A stretch of 15,114 nucleotides of DNA from Burkholderiaceae bacterium (lineage in GTDB: Bacteria > Pseudomonadota > Gammaproteobacteria > Burkholderiales > Burkholderiaceae_D). This document shows positions 8,361 through 15,114 of the stretch, in pieces. Numbering within the stretch: position 1 is the first letter of the stretch; each line of letters begins with the position of its first letter. The notes under the pieces were generated by a model. It was not told the DNA's origin. It searched no databases and worked only from the letters and a program-made list of their open reading frames with translations. Made by a program: the position numbers and the translations under genes. The stretch covers positions 1 to 15,114 of the forward strand of contig JAIELO010000120.1 of assembly GCA_019752915.1 (NCBI GenBank), in the 5' to 3' direction.

Positions 8361-9545
8361 TTATTTCGCTGCAGGGGCGGAGGCGACCGCACCGGCCGCG
8401 CTGGCGCCCGCTGCCTGCCACGGCAGCGGCTTGACGGTGGTTCCCGGCTTGGCCTTCTGGAAGCCTTCGACGATGATGCGTTCACCACCTTTCAAGCCAC
8501 TGCTGACGATCCAGTTCTGGCCATCGGCTGCGCTGGCCGTGACCGGCTGCGCCTGCACCTTGTTGTCGGCACTGACGATCAGCACCGACGAGCCTTCCGG
8601 CCCGCGTACCACCGCCTGCTGCGGTACCTTGATGGCGGCGGCGTTGACGCCCTGTTCTAAGCGGGCGCGCACATACATGCCCGGTAACAGCGTGCGTTGC
8701 GGATTGGGGAATTCGGCGCGCATCGCGACGGTGCCGGTGCTCTCGTCCACCGACACATCGGCAAACAGCAGCTTGCCCGCTTGCGGGTAGGGCTGGCCAT
8801 CTTCGGTCAGTAGCGTGACGCGCGCGGCGCCGCTACCGGCCGATTTCAGTTTGCCGCTGGCCAGTGCCTTCTGCAGCGCCAGCAGCTCCGCCGAGGACTG
8901 GGTGATGGTGACGTAGATCGGATCGAGCGTCTGCACGGTCGCCATCGGCGTCGCTTCGCCCTGACCCACTAGCGCACCTTCGGTGACCAGTGCGCGGCTG
9001 ATGCGCCCGGAGATCGGTGCCGTGACGGTGGCATAGCCTAGGGTCAGGCCGGCGTTGGTGCGCGCAGCCTTGGCACTGGCCAGATCGGCGCCAGCCTGTT
9101 TCTGCGCGGTGGCGGCATCATCGTATTCCTGCTGGCTCACGGCCTGCGCCGCCAGCAGCGGTTTGTAGCGTTTCACTTTCAGGTCGGCCTGTGCCAGATT
9201 GGCTTCGGCCTTGGCGACAGCGGCCTGCGTGCTATCAAAGCTGGCCTGAAACTGCGCCGGATCGATGCGGAATAACACCTCACCCGCCTTGACCTCGCTG
9301 CCTTCCCGGTAGACCCGCTGCAGCACTATGCCGGCGGTACGGGCGCGCACCTGCGCCACGCGCGATGCTTCGGTGCGTCCCGGTAGCTCGCTGCTGACAT
9401 TGACCTCGCCCGGCGCGACCGTGATCACTGCGACGCTCGGTGGTGGCGGGGCGGCAGGGGCCGCAGCCTTATCGCCACAGGCGCTCAGCAGGGACAGGCC
9501 GAACGCGCTGCCGGCCAGTAGGGAAAAACGGGAAACAGGTCGCAT
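8361..9545 (-). CDS. RND efflux periplasmic adaptor lipoprotein (AcrA/MexA family)
   Basis: Membrane-fusion protein linking the inner-membrane pump to the outer-membrane channel. From ATG 9545 it has 394 residues, close to AcrA (397) and MexA (383). The signal peptide ends in LLSAC, with Cys23 as the predicted lipidation site. The lipoyl half-motifs are seen as EGSEVKAGEVLFRIDPAQF and later LGYATVTAPISGRIS. They flank an alpha-hairpin rich in Ala, Gln and Lys (QAAVAKAEANLAQADLKVKR and following). The beta-barrel and membrane-proximal domains contain NPQRTLLPGMYVRARLEQG. The C-terminus is an Ala-rich tail. An upstream in-frame ATG at 9605 would add 20 residues ahead of the signal peptide and is rejected. 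GAG, 9 nt before the ATG, is a weak ribosome site. First gene of the efflux operon. Confidence 0.95.
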   Translation of the reverse strand: MRPVSRFSLLAGSAFGLSLLSACGDKAAAPAAPPPPSVAVITVAPGEVNVSSELPGRTEASRVAQVRARTAGIVLQRVYREGSEVKAGEVLFRIDPAQFQASFDSTQAAVAKAEANLAQADLKVKRYKPLLAAQAVSQQEYDDAATAQKQAGADLASAKAARTNAGLTLGYATVTAPISGRISRALVTEGALVGQGEATPMATVQTLDPIYVTITQSSAELLALQKALASGKLKSAGSGAARVTLLTEDGQPYPQAGKLLFADVSVDESTGTVAMRAEFPNPQRTLLPGMYVRARLEQGVNAAAIKVPQQAVVRGPEGSSVLIVSADNKVQAQPVTASAADGQNWIVSSGLKGGERIIVEGFQKAKPGTTVKPLPWQAAGASAAGAVASAPAAK

Positions 9546-9560
9546 GGTTGCATCTCGTGT

Positions 9561-9587
9561 AAGAAACTGAGGAAACAGAGGAAACTG
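9561..9587 (-). repeat. Three tandem 9-nt pyrimidine-rich units in the efflux-operon leader
   Basis: On the minus strand the units read CAGTTTCCT, CTGTTTCCT and CAGTTTCTT, one to two changes apart, and end 15 nt before the adaptor ATG. Their place in the untranslated leader makes a coding reason unlikely. Function unknown; this could be a low-complexity stretch or a leader element affecting translation. Confidence 0.55.
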
Positions 9588-9637
9588 AAAGTAGTGATGG
9601 CGCACAGCCAGACAGCGCAGCTAGCCTTGGTGGCAAC

Positions 9638-9676
9638 ATTGTAATACAGACCTTTATGTAACGTTTTGTACATAAA
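9638..9676 (-). promoter_or_regulatory. Candidate operator/promoter region of the RND operon
   Basis: TTTATGTA at 9653-9660 and TACATAAA at 9669-9676 form a perfect 8-bp inverted repeat with an 8-nt spacer, 24 bp overall. Size, AT-richness and the TGTA/TACA arms resemble operators of AcrR/TtgR-type TetR repressors that control such pumps. A possible -10, TACAAT on the minus strand (9638-9643), lies just downstream; no convincing -35 is seen at normal spacing, since that position falls inside the repeat. No regulator gene is adjacent. The repeat is directly visible; its role is inferred. Confidence 0.5.
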
Positions 9677-9694
9677 AAGCTGCTGGCCATATGC

Positions 9695-9736
9695 ACAAGG
9701 GCGGGATAGCAGCTATTGCTGCCATCCCGCCCTTGT
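9695..9736 (-). terminator. Long hairpin downstream of tal, probable transcription terminator
   Basis: Bases 9695-9713 pair with 9718-9736: 19 positions with one A-C mismatch and a TATT loop, GC-rich in the outer half (AAGGGCGGGAT/ATCCCGCCCTT). It begins 37 nt after the tal stop. On the minus strand the nearest T-run (TTTTT, complement of 9674-9678) starts 16 nt past the stem, so it is not a textbook intrinsic terminator. Even so, the position between tal and the efflux promoter and the stability of the stem favour termination or 3'-end protection of the tal mRNA. Confidence 0.6.
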
Positions 9737-9773
9737 ATTCCTGACTGCGGCCAGTCACGCCGCCGTGCAGGGC

Positions 9774-10709
9774 TTAGCGCATGCCGGAGATGATCTGTTT
9801 CAGTTTGCCGGAATCGGCGCAGAAGGCGCGGATGCCTTCGGCCAGTTTTTCGGTCGCCATGGCATCTTCATTGAGCTGGAAGCGGAAGGTTTTTTCATCC
9901 TGCGACAGCTTGATGATGCCGTTGGTCGAAGCGTTCTCGCTGCTCAGCTTACGTTCGACCGGCGCATCGCTATCGGCCAGTTTCTGCAGCAGGTCAGGGC
10001 TGATGGTGAGCAGGTCGCAGCCTGCCAGTTCCAGAATCTGGCCGACGTTGCGGAAGCTGGCGCCCATCACTTCGGTCTTGTAGCCGAACTTGCGGTAGTA
10101 GTTGAAGATACGCTTGACCGACTGCACGCCCGGATCTTCCGCTGGCGGATAGTCGATACCGGTGGATTTTTTGTACCAGTCGTAGATGCGGCCGACGAAC
10201 GGCGAAATCAGCTGGGCACCTGCCTCGGCACAGGCGATGGCCTGGGTCAGCGAGAACAGCAGCGTCATATTGCAGCGGATGCCTTCTTTTTCCAGAATCT
10301 CGGCGGCGCGGATGCCTTCCCACGTCGAGGCCATCTTGATCAGCACGCGTTCGCGATCGATGCCGGCCTGACGATACAGTTCGATCAATTCGCGCGCTTT
10401 GGCAACCGAGCCTTCCGTGTCGAACGACAGGCGGGCATCGATTTCGGTCGAAACCCGACCCGGGATGGTGCGCAGGATCTGTTTGCCGAAGGCGATCAGC
10501 AGGTGATCGATGGTGGTGGTGATCGAGTTATCGAGGTTGTCACGCACAGCCTTTTCCAGCAGCGGCTGATACTCGGGCTTCTGCACCGCTTTCAGAATCA
10601 GCGACGGATTAGTGGTGGCGTCGCGTGGCGTGTAAGCCTGAATCGACTGGAAGTCGCCGGTATCGGCAACTACGGTGGTGAATTTCTTGAGCTGTTCGAG
10701 CTGGTTCAT
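9774..10709 (-). CDS. tal: Transaldolase
   Basis: Transfers a dihydroxyacetone unit between sedoheptulose-7-phosphate and glyceraldehyde-3-phosphate in the non-oxidative pentose phosphate pathway, through a Schiff base; cytoplasmic. From ATG 10709 the product is 311 residues (E. coli TalB has 317). It resembles TalB closely: [59 protein letters not shown] with Schiff-base Lys125, [14 protein letters not shown], and [19 protein letters not shown]. The start is uncertain: ATG 10721 would add MAAH and TTG 10736 would add nine residues. None has a recognisable Shine-Dalgarno, and 10709 best matches the family. It has its own promoter after the hexR terminator and is followed by a strong hairpin. 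Confidence 0.96.
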   Translation of the reverse strand: MNQLEQLKKFTTVVADTGDFQSIQAYTPRDATTNPSLILKAVQKPEYQPLLEKAVRDNLDNSITTTIDHLLIAFGKQILRTIPGRVSTEIDARLSFDTEGSVAKARELIELYRQAGIDRERVLIKMASTWEGIRAAEILEKEGIRCNMTLLFSLTQAIACAEAGAQLISPFVGRIYDWYKKSTGIDYPPAEDPGVQSVKRIFNYYRKFGYKTEVMGASFRNVGQILELAGCDLLTISPDLLQKLADSDAPVERKLSSENASTNGIIKLSQDEKTFRFQLNEDAMATEKLAEGIRAFCADSGKLKQIISGMR

Positions 10710-10747
10710 GTGCGCTGCCATTCTGTGAGGTAACAAAAGATCACCTT

Positions 10748-10775
10748 ATTGTACTCAAGCTAACAGCATCGGCAA
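10748..10775 (-). promoter_or_regulatory. Candidate sigma-70 promoter of tal
   Basis: On the minus strand, -35 TTGCCG (10770-10775) and -10 TACAAT (10748-10753) are 16 nt apart. Initiation near 10741 would give a leader of about 20-32 nt. The -35 sits inside the T-rich tail of the hexR terminator, so the two units abut. No HexR-like box is seen here. Confidence 0.55.
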
Positions 10776-10782
10776 AGAAAGC

Positions 10783-10809
10783 ATGGCGATATAGTCGCTA
10801 TATCGCCAT
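10783..10809 (-). terminator. Hairpin terminator of zwf-hexR
   Basis: A perfect 12-bp stem, ATGGCGATATAG (10783-10794) with its complement at 10798-10809, and a 3-nt loop. It begins 32 nt after the hexR stop and is followed on the minus strand by the T-rich GCTTTCTTTGCC. Because it is perfectly symmetrical it could also be a protein-binding site, but the position favours a terminator. Confidence 0.65.
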
Positions 10810-10841
10810 ACAATAAACGCCAGTTTGATGTTCTTGCAACG

Positions 10842-11696
10842 TCAGCGAATGAAGGAATCGAACTGCAAGTCGAATTCCTGCAGCGCTTTCTGGGCGTTCT
10901 GCATCTTCTTGCGGAAGTCCGGTCCCCGTTGCAGGGCGAGGCCCACGGCCAGCACGTCGATCACCACCAGATAGGCCAGTCGCGCCGAAATCGGGGTGTA
11001 GGGGTCGGTATTGAAAATCAGGTCAATCGGAATCAGTACCGTGGCCAGATCGGCTAGTGGCGTACCCGAAGGCGCCAGCACGATCACTTCGGCGCCACCA
11101 CGGCGCGCCAGTTTGATCGAACGCACCAGCGACGGGCTGTTGCCGCGCTGGGAAATCGCCACTACCGCGTCGCCGGTGCGCAGCAGCGCCGCCGCGATAC
11201 TGTGGATGTGCGGGTCGGCATAGGCCACCGTCGGCACGCCGGAGCGGAAGAATTTGTGCTGGGCGTCGGCGGCCACAATGCCGGATGTACCTTGGCCGTA
11301 GAATTCGATCTTGTTGGCCTTAGACAGAATGTCGAGGGCTTTCTGGATCGCTTCCGGATCGAGGTTGTTACGCAGGTCGAGCAGGGTGTTGATGGAGCGG
11401 CTGCAGATCTTGTTGACCAGATCTGCCGCCAGATCGTCCTGCGTGGGCTGCTCGTTCAATCCCGGCAGGGCCAGTGCCAGCCCCTGCGCCAGTTTCAGCT
11501 TGAACTCGTGCCAGCCGTCGTAACCGAGGGTGCGGCAGAAGCGCACCACGGTCGGTTCCGACACCTGCGCACTCTTGGCGAGCGCCGTGATGTTCTGGCT
11601 AACGGTCTGGTTGGGATGTTCCAGTACTGCCAGCGCGACTTTGCGCTCCGATTTGGAGAGCGAGTCGAGCTGGGTGCGGATAGAGTCGAGCAGCAT
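10842..11696 (-). CDS. hexR: HexR, RpiR-family transcriptional regulator of glucose catabolism
   Basis: Repressor of zwf and related central-carbon genes in proteobacteria; the family is generally released from DNA by 2-keto-3-deoxy-6-phosphogluconate (KDPG). The product is 284 residues, the usual size. An N-terminal HTH (about residues 15-70) has the recognition region ITALAKSAQVSEPTVVRFCRTLG. A sugar-isomerase (SIS) domain runs from about 128 to 255, with IEFYGQGTSG and the phosphosugar-binding segment ISQRGNSPSLV (181-191). The gene starts 6 nt after the zwf stop, so both should share a transcript; GGAAGA lies 9 nt before the ATG, inside the end of zwf. Two HexR-like boxes upstream of zwf imply autoregulation. 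Calling it HexR rather than another RpiR member rests on the zwf linkage plus those boxes. Confidence 0.92.
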   Translation of the reverse strand: MLLDSIRTQLDSLSKSERKVALAVLEHPNQTVSQNITALAKSAQVSEPTVVRFCRTLGYDGWHEFKLKLAQGLALALPGLNEQPTQDDLAADLVNKICSRSINTLLDLRNNLDPEAIQKALDILSKANKIEFYGQGTSGIVAADAQHKFFRSGVPTVAYADPHIHSIAAALLRTGDAVVAISQRGNSPSLVRSIKLARRGGAEVIVLAPSGTPLADLATVLIPIDLIFNTDPYTPISARLAYLVVIDVLAVGLALQRGPDFRKKMQNAQKALQEFDLQFDSFIR

Positions 11697-11702
11697 GGGG
11701 GC

Positions 11703-13175
11703 TTAATCTTCCGGCAGAACTTCTTCGCGCCATTGCAGACCGTCGCGACCGATCAGGGCCGACGCAGCAGCAGGGCCCCAGGTGCCGGAGGCGTATGGCA
11801 GTGGGAAACTGTCGTCCGATTCCCAGTTGTTCAGAATCGGCTCGACCCATTCCCATGCCGCTTCCAGTTCGTCGCCGCGCATGAACAGCGTCAGCTGGCC
11901 GCGCAGTACGTCCAGCAGCAGACGCTCGTAGGCATCCATGCGGGGCGATTTGAACGATTCGCGGAAGTCCAGCTCCAGCTCCGCCTGTTTCAGACGCATG
12001 CCGTCGCCGGGCGTTTTCGCCATCAGATTCATGCGCAGACCTTCGTCCGGCTGCAGACGGATCACCAGCGAATTGGGCTGGAAGCTGTTGGTCGGCTGGG
12101 CAAAGATCGAATGCGGAATCTGTTTGAATCGCACCACGATTTCGGCCAGACCGTCGGCCATGCGCTTACCGGTACGCAGGTAGAACGGCACGCCAGCCCA
12201 GCGCCAGGTATCGATTTCCGCCTTCATGGCGACGAAGGTTTCGGTGCGCGAGTGTTCTGGTGCATCCGGTTCGTCGCGGTAGCTCGGCACGGCTTTGCCA
12301 TCGACATGGCCGGCGCGGTACTGGCCGCGCACGATGTTCTGTGCCAGCGTGGTCGGGGTGAATTTTTTCAGCGAGCGCAGTACGTGCAGCTTGGCGTCAC
12401 GTACCGCATCCGGTGCGATCGAGGTTGGTGGTTCCATGGCCACGATACACAGCAGCTGCAGCAGGTGATTCTGCAGCATGTCGCGCAGCGCGCCCGAGGT
12501 GTCGTAGTAACCGAGGCGGTTGCCGACGCCGAGTTTTTCGGCGATGGTGATCTGCACGTCGGAAATCCATTCGCGGCGCCACAGTGGCTCGAACAGGATA
12601 TTCCCGAAGCGCAGTGCCAGCAGATTCTGTACCGTTTCTTTGCCCAGATAGTGGTCGATCCGGTAGATCTGCGATTCTTCGAAGACCTTGCCCACTTCGG
12701 CGTTGATCTGTTTGGCCGAGGCCAGATCGCGACCCAGCGGTTTCTCCAGTACCACGCGCGAGTTCTGGGTGACCAGACCATTCGATTTCAGGTTCTCGCA
12801 GATCTGCGAGAAGATCGCCGGCGGCGTGGCCAGATAATAGACCTTGGTAATCGCATCGTCCTTGCGCAGTGCGCTGACCAGCGTGCCGTAGGTGGCCGCG
12901 TCGGTCGCGTTCAGCGAGACGTAGGTAATGCGCGCAGTGAACTTGGCCCACGCGGCGGCCGAGACGGTGCTGGCCTTGATGTGCGGCTTGGACGTGGTCT
13001 CGATGGTGTGCAGGAACTCTTCCTGGCTGGCGTCGGCGCGGCCGACGCAGATGATGCGGGCAGTCGCCGGCAGATCGTTGGCCACATCGCGGGCAAACAT
13101 CGCAGGCAGCAATTTGCGCATCGCCAGATCGCCGCTGCCGCCAAACAGAACCAGGTCAAAATCGGTAAGAGCCAT
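11703..13175 (-). CDS. zwf: Glucose-6-phosphate 1-dehydrogenase
   Basis: Oxidises glucose-6-phosphate to 6-phospho-D-glucono-1,5-lactone with NADP+ (or NAD+), the entry to the oxidative pentose phosphate and Entner-Doudoroff pathways; cytoplasmic. The product is 490 residues, as in E. coli (491). The nucleotide-binding loop FGGSGDLA is at 11-18, EKPLG at 144-148, the substrate signature RIDHYLGKE at 172-180 (His175, Lys179), and RDMLQNHLLQ at 231-240 holds the probable catalytic His237. No Shine-Dalgarno is visible before ATG 13175 (CGAATTCACACTATT precedes it), yet this ATG matches the family N-terminus. First gene of zwf-hexR, behind a promoter with twin HexR boxes. No pgl gene follows, unlike the common zwf-pgl arrangement. 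Confidence 0.98.
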   Translation of the reverse strand: MALTDFDLVLFGGSGDLAMRKLLPAMFARDVANDLPATARIICVGRADASQEEFLHTIETTSKPHIKASTVSAAAWAKFTARITYVSLNATDAATYGTLVSALRKDDAITKVYYLATPPAIFSQICENLKSNGLVTQNSRVVLEKPLGRDLASAKQINAEVGKVFEESQIYRIDHYLGKETVQNLLALRFGNILFEPLWRREWISDVQITIAEKLGVGNRLGYYDTSGALRDMLQNHLLQLLCIVAMEPPTSIAPDAVRDAKLHVLRSLKKFTPTTLAQNIVRGQYRAGHVDGKAVPSYRDEPDAPEHSRTETFVAMKAEIDTWRWAGVPFYLRTGKRMADGLAEIVVRFKQIPHSIFAQPTNSFQPNSLVIRLQPDEGLRMNLMAKTPGDGMRLKQAELELDFRESFKSPRMDAYERLLLDVLRGQLTLFMRGDELEAAWEWVEPILNNWESDDSFPLPYASGTWGPAAASALIGRDGLQWREEVLPED

Positions 13176-13222
13176 AATAGTGTGAATTCGCAGTAAGTAG
13201 AGTGCTGGGAAAGGACTGCAGG

Positions 13223-13237
13223 TGTAAATTTACTACA
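13223..13237 (-). promoter_or_regulatory. hexR: HexR operator 1 upstream of zwf
   Basis: On the minus strand it reads TGTAGTAAATTTACA, a 15-bp near-palindrome that differs at one position from the HexR consensus I recall (TGTARTAAAATTACA). It overlaps the predicted zwf -10 element, so binding should block RNA polymerase. Confidence 0.8.
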
Positions 13238-13255
13238 CGAATTGTCGAGTTGCAA
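13227..13255 (-). promoter_or_regulatory. Candidate sigma-70 promoter of zwf-hexR
   Basis: -35 TTGCAA (13250-13255) and -10 TAAATT (minus strand, 13227-13232) are separated by 17 nt; both match the consensus at 4 of 6 positions. The predicted start near 13220 gives a leader of about 45 nt. The -10 lies within HexR box 1 and the -35 touches box 2. Confidence 0.5.
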
Positions 13256-13269
13256 GAAAATTTACTACA
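13255..13269 (-). promoter_or_regulatory. hexR: HexR operator 2 upstream of zwf (degenerate)
   Basis: On the minus strand it reads TGTAGTAAATTTTCT: one half-site is perfect and the other has two changes from box 1 (13 of 15 identical). Its centre is 32 bp from that of box 1, about three helical turns, so both dimers would sit on the same DNA face. AAATTTACTACA is an exact 12-bp direct repeat on the + strand at 13226-13237 and 13258-13269. Confidence 0.65.
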
Positions 13270-13331
13270 AATGGCCGGAGGTGATGCTTGTGGCCCACGC
13301 CCGGCTGCTACCGTCAATGAGAAGACAAAGT

Positions 13332-14231
13332 TTATTCCAAATACGGGACTTCCGTACGGCCTGCCACGTCCACCCGTACGCTCAGTAATTTGCCGCTGAG
13401 CGGGTAGGCGGCCAGTTCATCGGCCGGACGCGCTCCGGCGCTGGTGATGTAGAGCGTGCGCAGATCCGCGCCGCCAAACGCCAGCATGGTCGGGCAGCGC
13501 ACCGGCAGGGCGATTTCGCCCAGCAGTTCACCGTCCGGCGACAGTTTGACCAAGCGCGCGCCTTCGAACATCGCCACCCAGTAGTTACCTTCGCTGTCGA
13601 CTGCCGCACCGTCGGGACGGCCGCCATAGTGGGCGGTTTTGTCGGCCGAGAACTGCATCAGGGTACGCTGATTGCTGACCGTGCCGCTGGCCAGATTGAA
13701 GTCATAGCGCGACACGCGGTGCGCGCTGGTGTCGGCGTGGTACAGGCTGCGGTAGTCGGGGCTGAAACCCAGACCATTGGAATTGGTGACGCCACCCGAC
13801 CAGGCCAGACGGATCTGGCCTTTTTCGAGCACATACATTTCGGCGGCCGGTTTGTCGCGTGGTTCGTAGATGGTGCCGACCCAGAAGCGGCCCGCGCCAT
13901 CGACATGACCATCGTTGAAGCGGGCGATGGCGGTGTCGTACGGTGCGGCGGCGATCGGCGTCAGATGGACCGCTTCGCTGCTGGTGTCGAGATGGGCAAA
14001 GCCGCTGCGCATGGCGACGATCAGACCACCACGCTGGCACAGTGCCAGCGTGGCCGGTTCGCTATCGAGCTTCCATGCGCGGTGCGCGCCGCTGGCCGGA
14101 TCGAGCCGGTGCACGGTGAATGCGGGAATGTCGACCCAGTACACGGCCTGTTCCTGCGGGTGCCACAGCGGGCACTCACCGGTCTGCATCACGGCGTCGT
14201 AGGCGACGCTGAATTCGGTGGCGTGGCTCAT
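13332..14231 (-). CDS. SMP-30/gluconolactonase/LRE family lactonase
   Basis: Predicted metal-dependent sugar lactonase with a six-bladed beta-propeller, 299 residues, the usual length. Expected metal ligands are visible: Glu19 in GECPLW, Asn152 in [10 protein letters not shown] and Asp207 in [18 protein letters not shown] (104-111) is the conserved substrate-side motif. No signal peptide, so cytosolic. The ATG overlaps the pgi stop (ATGA at 14228-14231), making this a translationally coupled partner of pgi, and zwf follows about 157 nt later on the same strand. Family members act on gluconolactone, arabinolactone, xylonolactone and similar compounds. Here the setting suggests gluconolactone or 6-phosphogluconolactone, but the substrate is inferred from context alone. 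No clear terminator follows, so read-through into zwf is possible. Confidence 0.9.
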   Translation of the reverse strand: MSHATEFSVAYDAVMQTGECPLWHPQEQAVYWVDIPAFTVHRLDPASGAHRAWKLDSEPATLALCQRGGLIVAMRSGFAHLDTSSEAVHLTPIAAAPYDTAIARFNDGHVDGAGRFWVGTIYEPRDKPAAEMYVLEKGQIRLAWSGGVTNSNGLGFSPDYRSLYHADTSAHRVSRYDFNLASGTVSNQRTLMQFSADKTAHYGGRPDGAAVDSEGNYWVAMFEGARLVKLSPDGELLGEIALPVRCPTMLAFGGADLRTLYITSAGARPADELAAYPLSGKLLSVRVDVAGRTEVPYLE

Positions 14232-15114
14232 AGGTGCTGCGCTGCCTTGGCCATCACGATCAGGCCATTGGTGGAGCTGTCGTGACGCTCCGGCTGTACC
14301 GCGCCGGTCAGCTCGGCGTGGATGTTTTTAGCCAGCACCTTGCCCAGTTCGACGCCCCACTGGTCGAAGCTATTGATGTCCCAGATGGCGCCCTGTACGA
14401 AGGTCTTGTGTTCGTACAGCGCGATCAGCGCGCCCAGCGTGGACGGGGTCAGCTGATCCATCAGGATGGTGTTGGATGGGCGGTTGCCGGGGAATACCTT
14501 GTGCGGCAGCAGCGCTTCGATTTCCGCTTCGCTGAGCTTTTGCGCCTGCAGATCGGCGCGCGCTTCCTCGGCGGTTTTGCCGGTCATGAAGGCTTCCGAC
14601 TGGGCGAAGCAGTTCGCCAGCAGCGAATCGTGGTGGCCCGGCAGGTCGTGGGTGGCGCGCAGCGCGGCGATGAAGTCGATCGGCGTCACATCGCTGCCCT
14701 GATGCAGCAGCTGGAAGTAGGCGTGTTGCGCATTGGTGCCGCACTCGCCCCAGACCACCGGGCAGGTCGGAGTGTCGATGGCGCTACCGCTACGGGTCAC
14801 GCGCTTGCCATTGCTTTCCATGTCGAGCTGCTGCAGATAGGCCGGGAAGCGGCTCAGATCCTGATGGTAAGGCGCAATCGACAGCGACGCGGCATCGAGG
14901 AACTGGCGGTTCCAGAAGCCGACCATGGCCAGCAGCACCGGCATGTTCTGTTCCAGTGGCGCAGTGCGGAAGTGTTCATCCATGGCGTGTGCGCCAGCCA
15001 GGAAATCGCTGAAGTAACCGAAGCCTACTGCTAACGCCAGCGACAGACCGATCGACGACCAGACCGAATAGCGGCCGCCGACCCAGTCCCAGAACGGGAA
15101 CATGTTTGCAGTAT
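14228..15114 (-). CDS. pgi: Glucose-6-phosphate isomerase, C-terminal part (N-terminus beyond the window)
   Basis: Interconverts glucose-6-phosphate and fructose-6-phosphate; cytoplasmic dimer. The frame is open to the window edge and gives 295 residues, roughly the C-terminal half of a protein of about 550 residues; the ATG at 15103 is internal, because TAN precedes it in frame as in other Pgi proteins. Signatures seen are [20 protein letters not shown] (PGI signature with the substrate-binding Arg), [18 protein letters not shown] (catalytic Glu), [18 protein letters not shown] (catalytic His) and [16 protein letters not shown] (active-site Lys). All the catalytic residues expected in this half are present. 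The TGA stop overlaps the start of the SMP-30-family gene. Confidence 0.97.
   Translation of the reverse strand, partial: TANMFPFWDWVGGRYSVWSSIGLSLALAVGFGYFSDFLAGAHAMDEHFRTAPLEQNMPVLLAMVGFWNRQFLDAASLSIAPYHQDLSRFPAYLQQLDMESNGKRVTRSGSAIDTPTCPVVWGECGTNAQHAYFQLLHQGSDVTPIDFIAALRATHDLPGHHDSLLANCFAQSEAFMTGKTAEEARADLQAQKLSEAEIEALLPHKVFPGNRPSNTILMDQLTPSTLGALIALYEHKTFVQGAIWDINSFDQWGVELGKVLAKNIHAELTGAVQPERHDSSTNGLIVMAKAAQHL

Noticed and set aside
5184..8660. A 1158-codon open frame on the + strand opposite the RND pump and part of the adaptor.
   Set aside because: It is antisense to a full-length pump with intact D407/D408/K935 motifs. The translation is rich in His, Gln, Arg and Gly with no recognisable domain, a typical shadow of a GC-rich gene.
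9546..9605. 20-residue N-terminal extension of the adaptor from ATG 9605.
   Set aside because: It would bury the lipoprotein signal peptide and contains the tandem-repeat leader; ATG 9545 gives a normal signal sequence.
9666..10733. A 355-codon + strand open frame opposite tal.
   Set aside because: It is antisense to a well-conserved transaldolase, and its beginning runs through the hairpin and operator region.
11202..13196. A 664-codon + strand open frame opposite zwf and part of hexR.
   Set aside because: The minus-strand genes show complete family motifs; the + translation has shadow composition and spans two real genes.
13176..13331. Search for a small gene or terminator between the SMP-30-family gene and zwf.
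   Set aside because: Only the promoter and HexR boxes are supported; the short + strand frame starting at 13202 runs through the operators and into the lactonase gene.
1..15114. Search for mobile elements, CRISPR arrays, tRNA genes, toxin-antitoxin or defence genes.
   Set aside because: No long terminal inverted repeats, spaced repeats, transposase or integrase motifs, or tRNA-like folds were seen; every long frame is explained by core metabolism or efflux.

Overview
The window looks like chromosomal DNA of a GC-rich betaproteobacterium, most likely Burkholderiales/Oxalobacteraceae. The reasons are the rph-rdgB-hemW order, the style of the HemW N-terminus (a roughly 40-residue extension before the radical-SAM core), and HexR control of glucose-6-phosphate metabolism. 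The family placement is recalled from similar proteins and was not searched. No rRNA, tRNA, CRISPR array, insertion sequence or phage gene is visible. Coding density is high and the longest gap without a gene is about 230 bases.

Left block, + strand (1-2706): the 3' part of rph (RNase PH), rdgB (ITP/XTP house-cleaning pyrophosphatase) and hemW (radical-SAM heme chaperone). rdgB and hemW share an ATGA overlap. The block ends tail-to-tail against the next operon, with both TAG stops inside one CTAG.

Middle block, - strand (read 9545 to 2703): a complete tripartite RND efflux operon. Its order is periplasmic adaptor lipoprotein, HAE1-type inner-membrane pump, NodT/OprM-type outer-membrane lipoprotein, then a patatin-like phospholipase gene joined to the outer-membrane gene by an ATGA overlap. 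The leader contains a perfect 8-bp inverted repeat spanning 24 bp that could be a TetR-type operator, but no regulator gene lies beside it.

Right block, - strand (read 15114 to 9774): central carbon metabolism. The 3' part of pgi overlaps an SMP-30/gluconolactonase-family gene by ATGA. A promoter region with two HexR-like operators 32 bp apart follows, then zwf and hexR (6-nt gap), a hairpin terminator, and tal with its own promoter and a hairpin after its stop. Pgi interconverts G6P and F6P, Zwf oxidises G6P to 6-phosphogluconolactone, the SMP-30 enzyme is a candidate lactonase, and transaldolase serves the non-oxidative pentose phosphate branch. HexR, normally relieved by KDPG, probably represses zwf-hexR, which would make an autoregulated loop.

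Most of the window is ordinary core genome. The parts that deserve a second look are the twin HexR sites, the lactonase coupled to pgi where a pgl gene might be expected, the phospholipase attached to an efflux operon, and the orphan operator in front of that operon. I see no convincing wholly new system.
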